Assembly: GCA_016800925.1 (NCBI GenBank)
Contig: JABCPU010000151.1
Location: forward strand, 62,001 to 126,000
Length of the DNA: 64,000 nucleotides
Source: Suillus spraguei
Taxonomy: Eukaryota; Basidiomycota; Agaricomycetes; Boletales; Suillaceae
Reading direction: 5' to 3'
Positions 32,195 through 42,365 of the stretch are shown here, piece after piece (position 1 is the stretch's first letter; every line of letters begins with the position of its first letter). The notes below the pieces were generated by a model, which was not told where the DNA came from, made no database searches, and was given only the letters and a program-made list of their open reading frames with translations. A program made the translations under genes and the position numbers.

Positions 32195-33258
32195 TGTAAA
32201 GATACAACCTAGCTTGGGCTGTAGATAAACCACTGCCTAAACTAGTATGTGAGTCTTGCACTCCGTCTAGTCTGCTTCACTTGTAAGAACAAGAGTGTTC
32301 GACCCTAAAGGGGGATGCCTATTTAGTATGGTCAAGTTTGAGTCTAACTTATTTGCGAAACAAGCATCTGAGTCAGCGGTAAGTTGCTGCGGTCAGCGAT
32401 GATACCGCCGGAACCAGCATCATGCGCTGCAGTGCTACCGTCGTCGAGATAAGGTCAGTAACAGTTGCGTCTAGCGAGCGATGTCGGGTGGTGGTCTCAG
32501 CAGTAGTGGTAGGGTTGCGAGCGGTGCAAAGAAACAGTAAAGAAGTCCGCAGTACTTTCAGCGGTAAAGTAGCGGAGCATGAGAAGTTTAGTCAAAAGTA
32601 ACAATTGGAAGTCCAGCGGTAACGGAGAACGAGCGTGATGTATTAACAAGCGATAAGGGAACTTTAAAGACTATGTCCACTACTGGGTTGATCCAGAGCT
32701 AGACAATAATCCTGACCTATAGTACGTGCAATGGTGTAAAATCAGGTGCTCTATCGTGTGGGGTACGCGGTGCTTATATCCTAATTCGTATGTACTCGGA
32801 ATACTCTAGGCGAGATCAGTAGCGCTGGAGTGTAGTAACCGCTGTAAGTAAACATAGCGCAAGGCACTGCGGCACGAGGCAACATGTAATAATGCTTGCC
32901 GTGGAATCAGTGATAACAAACAGGAAATAAACTACGCACCAAATGGAGCTATGCGGATGCGGCAAGGACATGGGAGGACATCAGTTTGTGGAATGTGGTG
33001 CAGCAGTCGGTACGGTGTGCGGTAAGCGTGGGATGCCACTGGTACTGCTAAAGGGGTAAGAAGGCCATGGACTAGTGGTAACTCCTGTAGACGTGAGACG
33101 AGTGTCAAAATATGGGGTTTTAAGCCCAGCGCCAATATGTTCATTACACTGGTACTGCTAAAGGGGTAAGACAGCCATGGACAAGTGGTAACTCCTGTAG
33201 ACGTGAGATGAGTGTCAAAATATGGGGTTTTAAGCCCAGCGCCAATATGTTCATTACA
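32195..33258 (+). mobile_element. T2-family solo LTR with a 110-bp tandem duplication
   Basis: TGTAAAGATACAACC to ATGTTCATTACA, flanked by GCAG and GCGG (4-bp duplication with one change). The last 110 bp (33149-33258) repeat the preceding 110 bp (33039-33148) almost exactly, so this copy is longer than the others (about 954 bp without the extra unit). Confidence 0.82.
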
Positions 33259-35976
33259 GCGGGACACTCAATTTACTCCATGATGAATCTCTTTGTCTGA
33301 TTTGACCATCGGGCCTTGGCTGAAGAATCACACGACATCACCACATTCCAGACTCCTCTTGGTACCTTTTGACCCACCATCTTGCCTCAAGAATGGACCA
33401 ATTCACCAGCTGTATTTCAGAATGACATCACTTTCATTTTACAAGTGGAGATGGAGATAGCCCCAAATTTTCAAGATGATGTTAATGTACTTGGGACACT
33501 CACTATGAGTTACCAGATAGGTCTCACAAAAGAATTCCTGAAAATGCAGGCATCCGCAGGTTCGTTTGGGAACATTGTCAAGACGCCAATCATGTTCTAC
33601 ATCGACTCAAGCATGTGGGAGCTACAGTATCAGCCAAAAAGCTTTTTCTTGTGGTTCAAAGGTTCTCATAGTTGGACAGCTTTGTACTTATGAAGGTCAC
33701 GTTCCAGATCAGTTGAAAGTCGCCAAAATCATGCATTGGCCGCCCTGCACCTCAAAAATGGAAGTTTGCAGGTTTTTAGGGACTGGAGGTACCATCCACA
33801 CATGGATCAAAGACTATGCAGCCATCAGCCGACCTCTCATGCACCTTATGCACAGAGACACTCCATTTGAATGGACTGCCAAGGCACAAAATGCGATGGA
33901 CAAACTCAAGATTGCAGTCATTAAGTCACCCGCCATCAGCCCTATCGACTACACTTCTCCAGATGAGGTCGTTCTCGCGGTCGACTCCTTGTATATCGCA
34001 TGCAGCTGGATTCTTTCACAAACTCGAGGTAGTAAACGTTATCCCTCTCCTTTTGGCTCCATCATGTGGAATAAGCAAGAGTCTCATTATTCCCAAGCAA
34101 AATTAGAGCTATATGGTCTTTTCTGCGCCCTCAAAGCCACAAAAGTTTGGACTATCTGCATCAAAATGTTCACTGTCAAAGTCGATACTAAATATATCAA
34201 AGGCATGATTAGTAATCCCAACATCCAGCCTAATGCCACAATGAACCAATGGATAGCCGGCATCTCCCTCTTTCATTTTGCACTACAACACATACCTGGG
34301 ACTAGGCACGCTGGCCCTGATGGATTGTCTCAACGACGACAAGCCCCAGAAGACGATGATGAAGATCTTGACACAATGGAAGACATGGAAGAATGGCTTG
34401 ATGAAGTGTTGGGATGTGGGTTATGGAGAGCTAAGGAAGTAGACGATGAGTGGATGTCTCAGATGACCAATAGCAGGCTGGTACTTATGACCTCAGAGCT
34501 CAAACCCTCCCTTCAAGATGGCCCTCCCACAGACGATACCTCTACGTGCCTTGACAATGAGTTACTTGCCATTTACACATATCTCAAAATGTTCTCTTTC
34601 CCCTCCACCATTCTCGCCAAAAATCATGCTCGCCTGGCAAAACGCGTGCATTGGTTTTTTGTTCGTGATGATCGTCTATGGCACAAGGACCAAGCAGGAC
34701 TCCACCAGCTTGTCATTTTTCGTATCGATCGTCTATGTATCTTGGGCAAGGCCCATGACTCGCTCAGTCACAAGGGCTTTTACGCCACCTGTCATACCAT
34801 TGCCGACCGTTTTTGGTGGCCTTCGCTTGACAAGGATCTCACTTGGTATCTTAAAACATGCCATCAATGTCAAATCTGTTCTGTTCAAAAGGTCATCCTC
34901 CTGCCTACCATTTCTGTACCTTCCAAGCTCTTCCACAAAGTATTCACCGACTCTATGTACATGCCAACATCACACGGTTTCACATACATCATCCAGGCGC
35001 ATTGTTCCTTGTCTAACTGGCCGGAATTCAGAATGTTGAGGAAGGGAACCAGGCACACCTTGGGTGCATTCCTCTTTGAGGAAATCCTGTGCAGATGGGG
35101 AGGAGTTGAAGAGATTTTTACCAACAATGGTATGCCTTTCATTGCAGCTTTAGATTGGTTGTCAGAAAAATATGGAATCCAACACATTCGTATCTCAGCA
35201 TACAACTCAAAGGCAAATGGAGTCGTCGAAAGATCACACCATATGATCCAGGATTTGCTCGTTAAAGCTTGTAACGGTGACATCACTAAATGGCCTGCCC
35301 TCGCTCATCATGTCTTCTGGGCCAATTGCATCACAATGTGCAAGTCAACAGGTCACACTCTGTTCTTCCTAGCTCATGGTACCAAACCTCTCCTACCTCT
35401 AGACATTGTTGAAGCCACCTTTCTCCTTCCTGATATCCAAGCATGACTCTCTACCCCCGATCTATTAGCAGCCAGAGCTCTCCAATTATACAAGCAGGAT
35501 GAAGACTTAGCTACTGCTCACCAGTGTCTGATTAACAGCCACTTCGCATCCATCAAAGAATTCACACGACAATTCACGAACACCATCCATGACTATGCAT
35601 TCAAGCCCGGGGATTTAGTCTTAGTCCTCAACAAGAAAATCAAGGTGTCCTCAAATGCTAAATGCAAACCACAATACTTTGGACCAATGATCGTTGTTTC
35701 GCACTCCCAAGGCAGCTCTTATTGTCTGGCCGAAATTGATGGTTCTGTCTCCAAATTGACGTTTGCAGCTTTTCGGGTCGTTCCTTACCACCCTCAATCT
35801 CACACCTCCTTAGAGGTCACACAGTTCATCCACCCTCAGTCGCTCACAGGTTTGGGAGACAATTCAACCAGATACATTGGCCCTTTTCTTTCATTTCTTT
35901 CCTTTTCTTTCTTGTTTTTCTCTTCAATAGTTGGAAGATTGACCAGGGACAGTCAATATTCAAAGTGGGTGGGTGG
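33259..35976 (+). pseudogene. pol of element C: RT, RNase H and integrase
   Basis: The first part (33259-33690) contains FDHRALAEESHDITTFQTPL, two stops and a catalytic site reading FQDDVNV where Y-X-DD is usual. A long open frame then runs to 35446: RT thumb, RNase H-like region (VLAVDSLYIACSWILSQ, SHYSQAKLELYGLFCAL), integrase zinc module (SHKGFYATCH, CHQCQICS) and core (DSMYMPTSHG, TNNGMPF, ANGVVERSHH). After a TGA at 35444 the frame resumes with the C-terminal part (FKPGDLVLVLNKKIK, YFGPMIVV). The altered RT site and stops make it inactive. Confidence 0.8.
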
Positions 35977-36564
35977 TGTAAGGATCGTGTATCCTTTACT
36001 CACTGACTAACATTCAAAAATGAACATGTCTGAACCACAAGGTACCGATGTCATCCATGTGACTCATCAATGTGAAGAAAGAGTGACTCTTTGCATCTGA
36101 GTCACACGGATACATCCCTTCTTTACCTTATTACCACACTGCCATCTTCAAACCACATGCTTCCAGTCCCTATTACTATATAACTCATTATCTCTGTCTA
36201 CATTCAGTCCTCTTCCCTCATTACTGACACTATTTTCCTCGCCACTGTCAAAAACTGCGCACTCGATCTTCCAGCCCTCTTTATTTTCTGTGGTGTGCTC
36301 AGGATGAAACCTCATCATTTCCATATATCTAGCTCATGTATACTCTGGTATCTACAGCAAATTTTACCTTAGAAGATTCCCACTCAAAAAGCACCTTAGA
36401 AAAAGTCCTTGAGACGTCCTGTTCTGTCACCTGCCTCAAAAGCCTAGTCTTGAGCACGCTTATCACTAACAATCTGTTCCTATCTGTAATTGCTCATCTT
36501 ACTTCCCTAAAAATCTCCATCGTTTAATTAACAATTCCCTATTGAATTCACCGCTAGCCTTACA
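35977..36564 (+). repeat. 3' LTR of element C (588 bp)
   Basis: TGTAAGGATCGTG to GCTAGCCTTACA, preceded by a G-rich tract GTGGGTGGGTGG. The first 254 bp match 24843-25096; the last 334 bp have no counterpart at the 5' end. Confidence 0.78.
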
Positions 36565-36717
36565 ACAGCTAGTTTTCGCTGTAGTTTTCTTTAGTTCAAA
36601 CCTCTTGTATCTACATAGTAGCAATCCAAGACGTCCTTGCTCCTCTCTCTTCTTGTGATAACCTTAGTTTGAGTCCTAGTCTCTGCCCTTGCATTAATTC
36701 ATTTGTGGGTTGTAACA
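36565..36717 (+). repeat. 3' LTR of Gypsy A, right part
   Basis: GCTAGTTTTCGCTGTAG to GGGTTGTAACA matches 5321-5471 of the 5' LTR, including the self-priming block AGTTCAAACCT. It is followed by the CTATG target duplication at 36718-36722. Confidence 0.88.
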
Positions 36718-36722
36718 CTATG

Positions 36723-38122
36723 TATCTTCCCAGATTCACTCCACTATGGGCACCAGAGACACTGCAGAATGCTATAACTTGTGAGTGCAGATTCCATTTG
36801 TTCTTCTTGACCTCAATCCAGTGTGCAGTGAGCCCAAGGAATGATGCCTCTGTTTGGTCAATGGACCAGAGATCTGTAGATGTAGCGACACGACCAGTAG
36901 TTATGGACTAGATTACATTAGAAAATGCATTCACATATATGAAAAAACTTACCTGTATATCAGCCTTGACACTTTCAATGAGCTTGATGAATGCATTGTG
37001 AATATAGGTTGTGATATTGTGAGTCAAAGGTAATTCTGCTGTAGTTGATGCTGGATGCATTGCAACCAAGCAGTCTCGAAATGTGGTCTTGTTTGCCACA
37101 ACTAGAGACTGATGACCATTATCATTGATCACAACACACTGAAAAATCTCACTTGATCATCACAAATGATAAATTCCGCTACTGCACACAACACACTATC
37201 TCTTGAAGACTCTTGTTTCTTCTCAGCCTTCTGGAACAGTCCATCTATCTTCATCTGCTTTCCTTTTAATCCATTGGACTGTAAATTCACCAACTCCTGA
37301 GGGATTGCATAGTGGTGCTCAGCGATCCCTAGCTCCTTACATATAGCCTGGTAGAACTCATAGTGACCACATATATGTTGACGACATGATGAATTACTGC
37401 CTAGGTGAAATGCTTTACATTTCCCATTCTGCTTTACAAAGATTTCATCGTCCCTTGGAATGTATGGTAAGCTTTCTGTCTCGATGTATCTCATACTAAC
37501 TTACTTGCAGACTATGCACCAGTGCCCTCTCTTTGTATCCACCACACCCTCAATACCAATGAACTTCACCGTGCATTTCTGTGTGAACATGGTAAGTAGA
37601 TCATTTGCCTGCTGTTTCTTTGTTGCCAATGGAGCTGGAATATTGGCCTTGTGCTGTACACCCAGATCACTCCCTTCCTTTGTTATAACACATAGTATGA
37701 GCTGATGGCAATTTTTTACAGTGTGCTTTACTTACAGCATCTTCATCATTATCATTCTCGGTTTCCTCACTGCTCTTGGCATCAGACTCGTGGTTAATGA
37801 CCTCGGTCTCGCTGTCCATGACATTTTCAATATCACACACTTCTTCAATCTCCACTGCGGTGCTTTTCTCTTTGAGACTATGTTTGGAGCTGGCATTTTT
37901 CTTCTTCTTTGAGGTACACTGACGTTCATGGAGGCTCTCATTGCAGCTATTAGAGTCTTCATCACTGACCACCCATCTTTTCCATTTAGAATTTTTTGGT
38001 GACTTTGGAGGCCTTGAATGAGAGCCTGTCTGGGTTGCATGCCATGTTTCAGAGCCAGCAAGGGCCTTTGCTGTTATTGTTCGCTTGCATGAAGACTTCC
38101 GAACATTGCCTTGATTTGACAT
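36723..38122 (-). pseudogene. hAT transposase, N-terminal part
   Basis: The frame opens at ATG 38122 with MSNQGNVRKSSCKRTITAKA, then a basic and acidic low-complexity region with serine/glutamate runs. Next come exons with a probable zinc-binding segment (GHWCIVC near 37510, HLGSNSSCRQHICGHYEFY near 37330-37400), a region GVQHKANIPAPLATKKQQAN, and an upstream catalytic-domain piece SIDQTEASFLGLTAHWIEVKK near 36800-36870. Introns are visible between segments. The gene is interrupted at 36722 by Gypsy A and continues at 4996. Confidence 0.72.
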
Positions 38123-38504
38123 GGTGAACTACAAGGTTTGTTTCGAGGCAAGCAGATGTTGATTTGTTTCGAGGCAAGCAGATGTCGGTTTGTTTTGAGG
38201 CAAGAATTCAAACTATGCTATGCTACACTCATACTATCCTGCCTGCAAACATGTTGTAAAGTAGTTACCGATTTTGCCCTATGTAGACTTCCAGAGTGGT
38301 CCTAACCAGTCCTACGCAGTTATGGACCAGTTGCATCTGCAACCAGTCAGCAACCGACTGTGAACCTCATTGCTACTGCGCTCAACCGGTTTCTAAGAGT
38401 TCAGTCCAGGTTGCAGGACAAGGTTGAGTTTATGCAGACCGGTTTGGGTCCGGTCTTTTGAAAATTGGTCAAAAGACCGGACTTAACTGGACTTTTAAAC
38501 CCTA

Positions 38505-39049
38505 GCAACAGCACAAATGTTAGGAGAAGAAGAAGCATGTAGAATAGTGCAGGCATGTTGAATCTTATCTTCAAGCTCTGAGAAAACTTGGTGGGTCGGT
38601 TTCTCTTTGGCATGTGACCAGCACTGCAAGACTGAAAGAGTGTGTGTGTTAGCCAAGTTGCCGAGCGGTGCTTTGCAACTCCGAACACAAGCTCCTGTCA
38701 TGTTTTGCATCTTAATAGTACAACATTTATGGCTCTCAACATAACACAGTTTTCATGTCAGGAAAAATTATGGTAGTGTTAAAAGGCAATGTGAAGTCAC
38801 TAGTAAAATCCCTGAATTTTTTGGTGTATGTAATGGCTCTCCTCTGATGGATTAGCGCAGAAAGTGCATGTTCCGCACTGTATTTCACTGCCGCAAGCAC
38901 TTCCAGTTCGTTTTCCATGAAATAAGAAATACATGCAGCAAGCTATATACTAATCATAGAATTATTGTGCAAAGGAAATGAGTGGAAGATGAGTGTACTA
39001 CGTTGTGATTTGCAACTCCGGGCCATGTGCACTCTGGGCCAAGTATAGT
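38505..39049. other. Spacer between hAT end and the right 25-bp repeat
   Basis: No known gene is recognised. A minus-strand frame at 38736-38918 has balanced composition (ELEVLAAVKYSAEHALSALI) and could be an exon remnant, but nothing supports a gene call. The A-box-like GTTGCCGAGCGGTG near 38665 lacks the rest of a tRNA. Confidence 0.4.
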
Positions 39050-39074
39050 AGATATATTCAAATTGAGGAGATGT
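39050..39074. repeat. 25-bp direct repeat, right copy
   Basis: Exact second copy of 296-320, ending 34 bp before the SCO1 start codon. See the finding on this pair. Confidence 0.75.
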
Positions 39075-39108
39075 CAAGCCCGACTGCTTTTGGAACTTGG
39101 ACCTTAAA

Positions 39109-40083
39109 ATGACCAAGCTCTCATCCACGTATTTCAGGTCCCTACAGCACTATTTGCTAGGCCGCAGCGTTCAATGCCAGTGTCAATTCATATACGCGCG
39201 CCCTAACAGGGCAACAAGACCTGGCAGACGTTGTTTTACGTCGGGAGCACGGGATAGAGCTACTGTCGGGGTATGCTTCTTCAGCCCACCTGTTATTCTT
39301 TATTCACATTTTATTTTTGTATCAGGTCTTTACGCCACAAGCTGCAGCTCTATTCGTTGCGACCGGTGTTGGTTTATTTTACTACTTCCGTTATGAGAAG
39401 CAAAAGCTCCTCGAACAACGGCGTACGTGCCTCTCCGCATTCCATCTAAAGTGTTTCAAGCAACAACATTCATACAGAAAAGGAGCTCGAATCTCGAAGC
39501 GTCGGGCGAGCGCATGTCGGTGGTCCATTCACCCTAACGACTCATGAAAACAAGCCTTTCTCTGATAAAGACCTCTTGGGGAAGTGGAACTTCGTCTACT
39601 TTGGGTTCACCAACTGTCCCGACATATGCCCTGCTGAATTAGACAAAGTTGGCTCAGTCTTGACGTCTCTAGGTTCGTGTTCATAAATCACTTCAACCAT
39701 GGCACGCATTCACCACTTCGAACACAGAGAAGGATTATGGGACAATCTTCCAGCCCGTATTCATCTCCGTTGACCCTGCACGCGACTCTGTTTCTCAAAT
39801 GAAGACATATCTCACAGACTTTCACCCTCGTATCATCGGTCTCACAGGTGACTATGCAACTGTGAAAACCACATGCAAGGCCTACCGCGTCTACTTCTCC
39901 ACCCCACCTGATGCAGATCCCAAGGGTGACTACCTCGTCGACCATTCCATATACGTCTACTTCATGGATCCAAACGGACAGTTTGTAGAAGCGTTTGGGC
40001 AGAGCAGTACACCAGATGAAGTCGTTGAGAGGGTAAAGAAGGAAATCTCAGAATTTGAAAAGGAGACGGGGAGGAAAGTGTAA
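39109..40083 (+). CDS. SCO1: SCO1-type mitochondrial copper chaperone
   Basis: Exons 39109-39270, 39326-39422, 39478-39672 and 39728-40083 join to 810 nt (269 aa) with GT-AG introns of 50-55 bp. The N-terminus is an arginine- and serine-rich mitochondrial presequence (LSSTYFRSLQHYLLGR). A membrane segment follows (PQAAALFVATGVGLFYYF), then the thioredoxin-like domain with the copper site CPDIC inside FTNCPDICPAELDKVGS and the conserved histidine in DYLVDHSIYVYFMDPNG. Sco1 sits in the inner membrane and delivers copper to the CuA site of cytochrome c oxidase subunit 2. No lesion is seen. Its upstream region now consists of transposon sequence beyond about 34 bp. It converges on the NDUFB7-like gene 140 bp downstream. 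Confidence 0.93.
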
Positions 40084-40223
40084 ACTCTAGCACATAATAG
40101 CATCTTACATTCATCACATCACACCACTCATCTATTTCGTCGCATTGTTTGATGTCTCGAAAGCGATTGACACGAAGCGTCCCTAAGAAAGTCTTCTAGA
40201 TGATACCTTCGGCAGCTTTCAGT

Positions 40224-40630
40224 CTACTCTGCTTCCTGGAGTTTCAGTTTTGACATTTTCTTCATCCTCCGCATCATGCTGTAGAGAAAATAAGCGTCGT
40301 ATGTGTAGTATGTGGTTGAAATGCCTACTCATCATACTGGCACCTGTCGGATGTACATCGGTCAGACCCTCAACAGATAGAAAGGTAGATATTTGACTCA
40401 CTTCTCATAGCCATGGCGCTCATTCTCGCAAGTCCAGGGTAAATAATAGTTTTCTCTCCGACAGGTATTCAAAGGTATCAGGAGTCTGAAGTATCACAGA
40501 CAACAGTATTGTGGGTCATATGCTCTCGACCGGAAAGATAAAGTACGTACGCTGAGCACTGGTCTCTCCAAGACAAAGGCACCTTGGCCGCCTTGAGCTC
40601 CTCCTGGGATGCAGTGAGTGATGATGGCAT
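40224..40630 (-). CDS. NDUFB7: Complex I subunit NDUFB7 (B18)-like protein
   Basis: Minus-strand exons 40551-40630, 40402-40485, 40329-40343 (a 15-nt microexon) and 40224-40278 give 234 nt, 77 aa. The product shows the B18 pattern: VPLSWRDQC, then LLIPLNTCRRENYYLPW, TCENERHGYEKC and a basic tail MMRRMKKMSKLKLQEAE. The cysteines at QC, TC, TC and KC form the two CX9C pairs typical of this CHCH-fold accessory subunit of NADH:ubiquinone oxidoreductase, which is oxidised on import into the intermembrane space. I chose ATG 40630 because it fits the family length; an upstream ATG at 40798 would add about 56 unrelated residues. Confidence 0.88.
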
Positions 40631-40820
40631 GGAGGATTTCAAGAAGACGTCGAGGGAGGAAATTGAGGAAACGAACGGACTCGGAATGAGGTCGAAGTGG
40701 CTGTGCCAGTTGTTTGTCCATTTGTTCAAAGCGCTCAGCGCCAACATCAAACCAACAGCCATTTGAGAAATCAGAGTGTGACGCAAGGAAAAATACAAAT
40801 GAGAATATGTAAGCTTTGTA

Positions 40821-41948
40821 CTACTGTCCCCCCTGTTCTTTCTCTTCTTGCTTCATACTCATCTGAATTGCCCGAGCAATTGCCTCTTCTTCATCCATCT
40901 CTTCGTCTTGCTCCTCACCCATGTCAACATCATTGTGTTCGGACATGGCGAGAGCTTGAGCGAGCATGGCCTCGTCATCCTTATCTACGCCTGCTGATTC
41001 CGTCTGAGGATGGGCATCGGTAGCCGATTGACGTGTTTGCTCTTCCGCTGCTTGCCGAGCTTGTTCTTCTTCCATGGACATGCGAAGGGCCTAAACAAAA
41101 AACATCAACAAGCTTGCTAATTCAACGTCATAAGAAGCGACGCACCAGTGCAAGCTCAGGGTCCAAACTAGGATCAACACCAAATTCAAAGTTGGCACCA
41201 CCCGAACCCGATGCACCACCGACGTCTCCCATCGCCTCTGGTGGTATCCCCCGGTCTTCCGACAGAATTGGAGAAGAAATGATCACATCTGACAGTAGAT
41301 GTGTACCAGGTGGTACAGATACTAAATGTCTAAAATCAGGCGCATCAATCTACGCACACATGCTGACGAGGGGATACTCACGAGTTATCGCTATTTGCTG
41401 TATTTTCTACGAAAGCTTTGAGGACGTTCGTTTCCTCCTCGACGCCGTCACCAAATGCAACAAAGTCAACAGCAACATTGTTCTTCTTCAATCTCTTTGC
41501 GAGCTTCACCATTTCCCGCTCATCCGCTCCCTGACCTTGTAACGGAGATCCAACAAAGACTATTATCCTCTGGCGCAGATTCTTGTTCTCTCGATGTTTG
41601 AGGGCAAGCTGGGCGATGTTAATGGCAGTAGGAATATCTATTGATCCGCCAATTTTCGATGATGTTACATGCAAGGCCTTGATTATCTGTCCAATGTCTT
41701 TCGAATGAGTGACGAGAACCTCAGGCCTGCAAGAAACATTAGCAATCGTATTTTGCGCACATAACTAATTTTTACCCTTTGTTAGCCATTGTCATGACGC
41801 CAACAGTATTCTCTGGATTTGAATCAATCTTGGTCTGGAAGATGGTCTTGACTGCATCAGACTGAGCCTCGAAGCGGGATGGAATATAGTCTCCATTGCG
41901 CATGTATTCTGAGTTGTCAATTATCATCATCGTTGCTTCGAGCGGCAT
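40821..41948 (-). CDS. RPN10: 26S proteasome ubiquitin receptor RPN10
   Basis: Exons 41776-41948, 41382-41726, 41146-41329 and 40821-41090 join to 972 nt (323 aa), all GT-AG. Residues 1-190 form the von Willebrand A domain ([40 protein letters not shown]). After a glycine/serine-rich linker come two helices with ubiquitin-interacting motifs: [14 protein letters not shown] and, further on, [15 protein letters not shown], plus [17 protein letters not shown] near the end. Rpn10 docks ubiquitylated substrates on the regulatory particle. It lies 190 bp upstream of the NDUFB7-like gene on the same strand and diverges from the gene at 42366. The gene is intact. Confidence 0.95.
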
Positions 41949-42365
41949 CTTGAGTGAATGTAATTAAAGGAAGGAGATATGCGTGTTGGTTGGTTGTGGA
42001 CCGTGAAAGCGCGATGAACAGTGACGCGTTCTGCTAGAAACTGTCGTCTTCATTCAGAACCCTAACCCGAATGTTGTGCTGTTTTGAGCAGTCAATGCCG
42101 TAATCCACATTTGTGCTTCTTACTCTTGCAGCCTATATTTTTTTTTGGCCGACAGTTCTTTCCCAACATACGATGCGGGAGAACCTGGCCGTCTCTCAAA
42201 ACGGCTATCGTTTCTTGGTCGTCTCCAGCATAGCCAAAAGTTTGAAGTGTGTTAGATACCATGGCAGTGCGCAGTCGTCGGCACGTGCCGATCGTGGTGC
42301 ATATACATAGGAGTAGAGACTCTGGGTTAAAACATCACCTCTTCATTCTCAACTTCCATCATCTT

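Larger units (their letters stand above)
24843..36564 (+). mobile_element. Gypsy element 'C', decayed and interrupted
   Basis: TGTAAGGATCGTGTATCC at 24843 recurs at 35977, giving LTRs at both ends (24843-25096 partial; 35977-36564). Between them are gag, protease, RT, RNase H and integrase of a Gypsy family common in Agaricomycetes as I recall it. It is inserted in the 3' LTR of element A; the 4-bp flanks TTAG and ACAG match only partly. It is interrupted by a T1 LTR, a B-type LTR, a 2.3-kb unidentified insert and a T2 LTR. Confidence 0.82.
5002..36717 (+). mobile_element. Gypsy chromovirus 'A', full length but heavily interrupted
   Basis: The element starts with an LTR at 5002 and ends with the matching LTR end at 36717. 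Both outer flanks are CTATG (4997-5001 and 36718-36722), an exact 5-bp target duplication inside the hAT transposase gene. Internal order is leader, gag, protease, reverse transcriptase, RNase H, integrase and chromodomain, so it is a Ty3/Gypsy chromovirus. Four later insertions interrupt it: the T1 pair (6330-9498), element B (13680-21285), a T2 nest (21437-24114) and element C (24843-36564). Without these it would be about 6.5 kb. Numerous stops make it inactive. Confidence 0.9.
1019..38504 (-). mobile_element. hAT DNA transposon, expanded by nested retroelements
   Basis: The left end TAGGGTTTAAAAGTCCGGTT (1019) and the reverse complement of the right end (38504) match at 19 of 20 positions, giving terminal inverted repeats. 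Subterminal repeats containing ACCGGT or GACCGG occur inside both ends, as in many hAT elements. Four separated pieces of one minus-strand hAT transposase gene lie between the ends. Removing the three first-level insertions (1481-2447, 2536-3413 and 5002-36717) leaves about 3.9 kb, a normal hAT length. The 8-bp flanks (1011-1018 and 38505-38512) do not match, so the expected target duplication has decayed or one end was rearranged. The element is dead as it stands. Confidence 0.85.

Noticed and set aside
38655..38700. tRNA-like A box (GTTGCCGAGCGGTG)
   Set aside because: No B box (GGTTCRANTCC) or paired acceptor stem follows within tRNA distance.
296..39074. A Starship-type giant element
   Set aside because: No tyrosine recombinase captain gene or cargo genes are visible; contents are explained by nested ordinary transposons. 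Only the long direct repeat remains unexplained.
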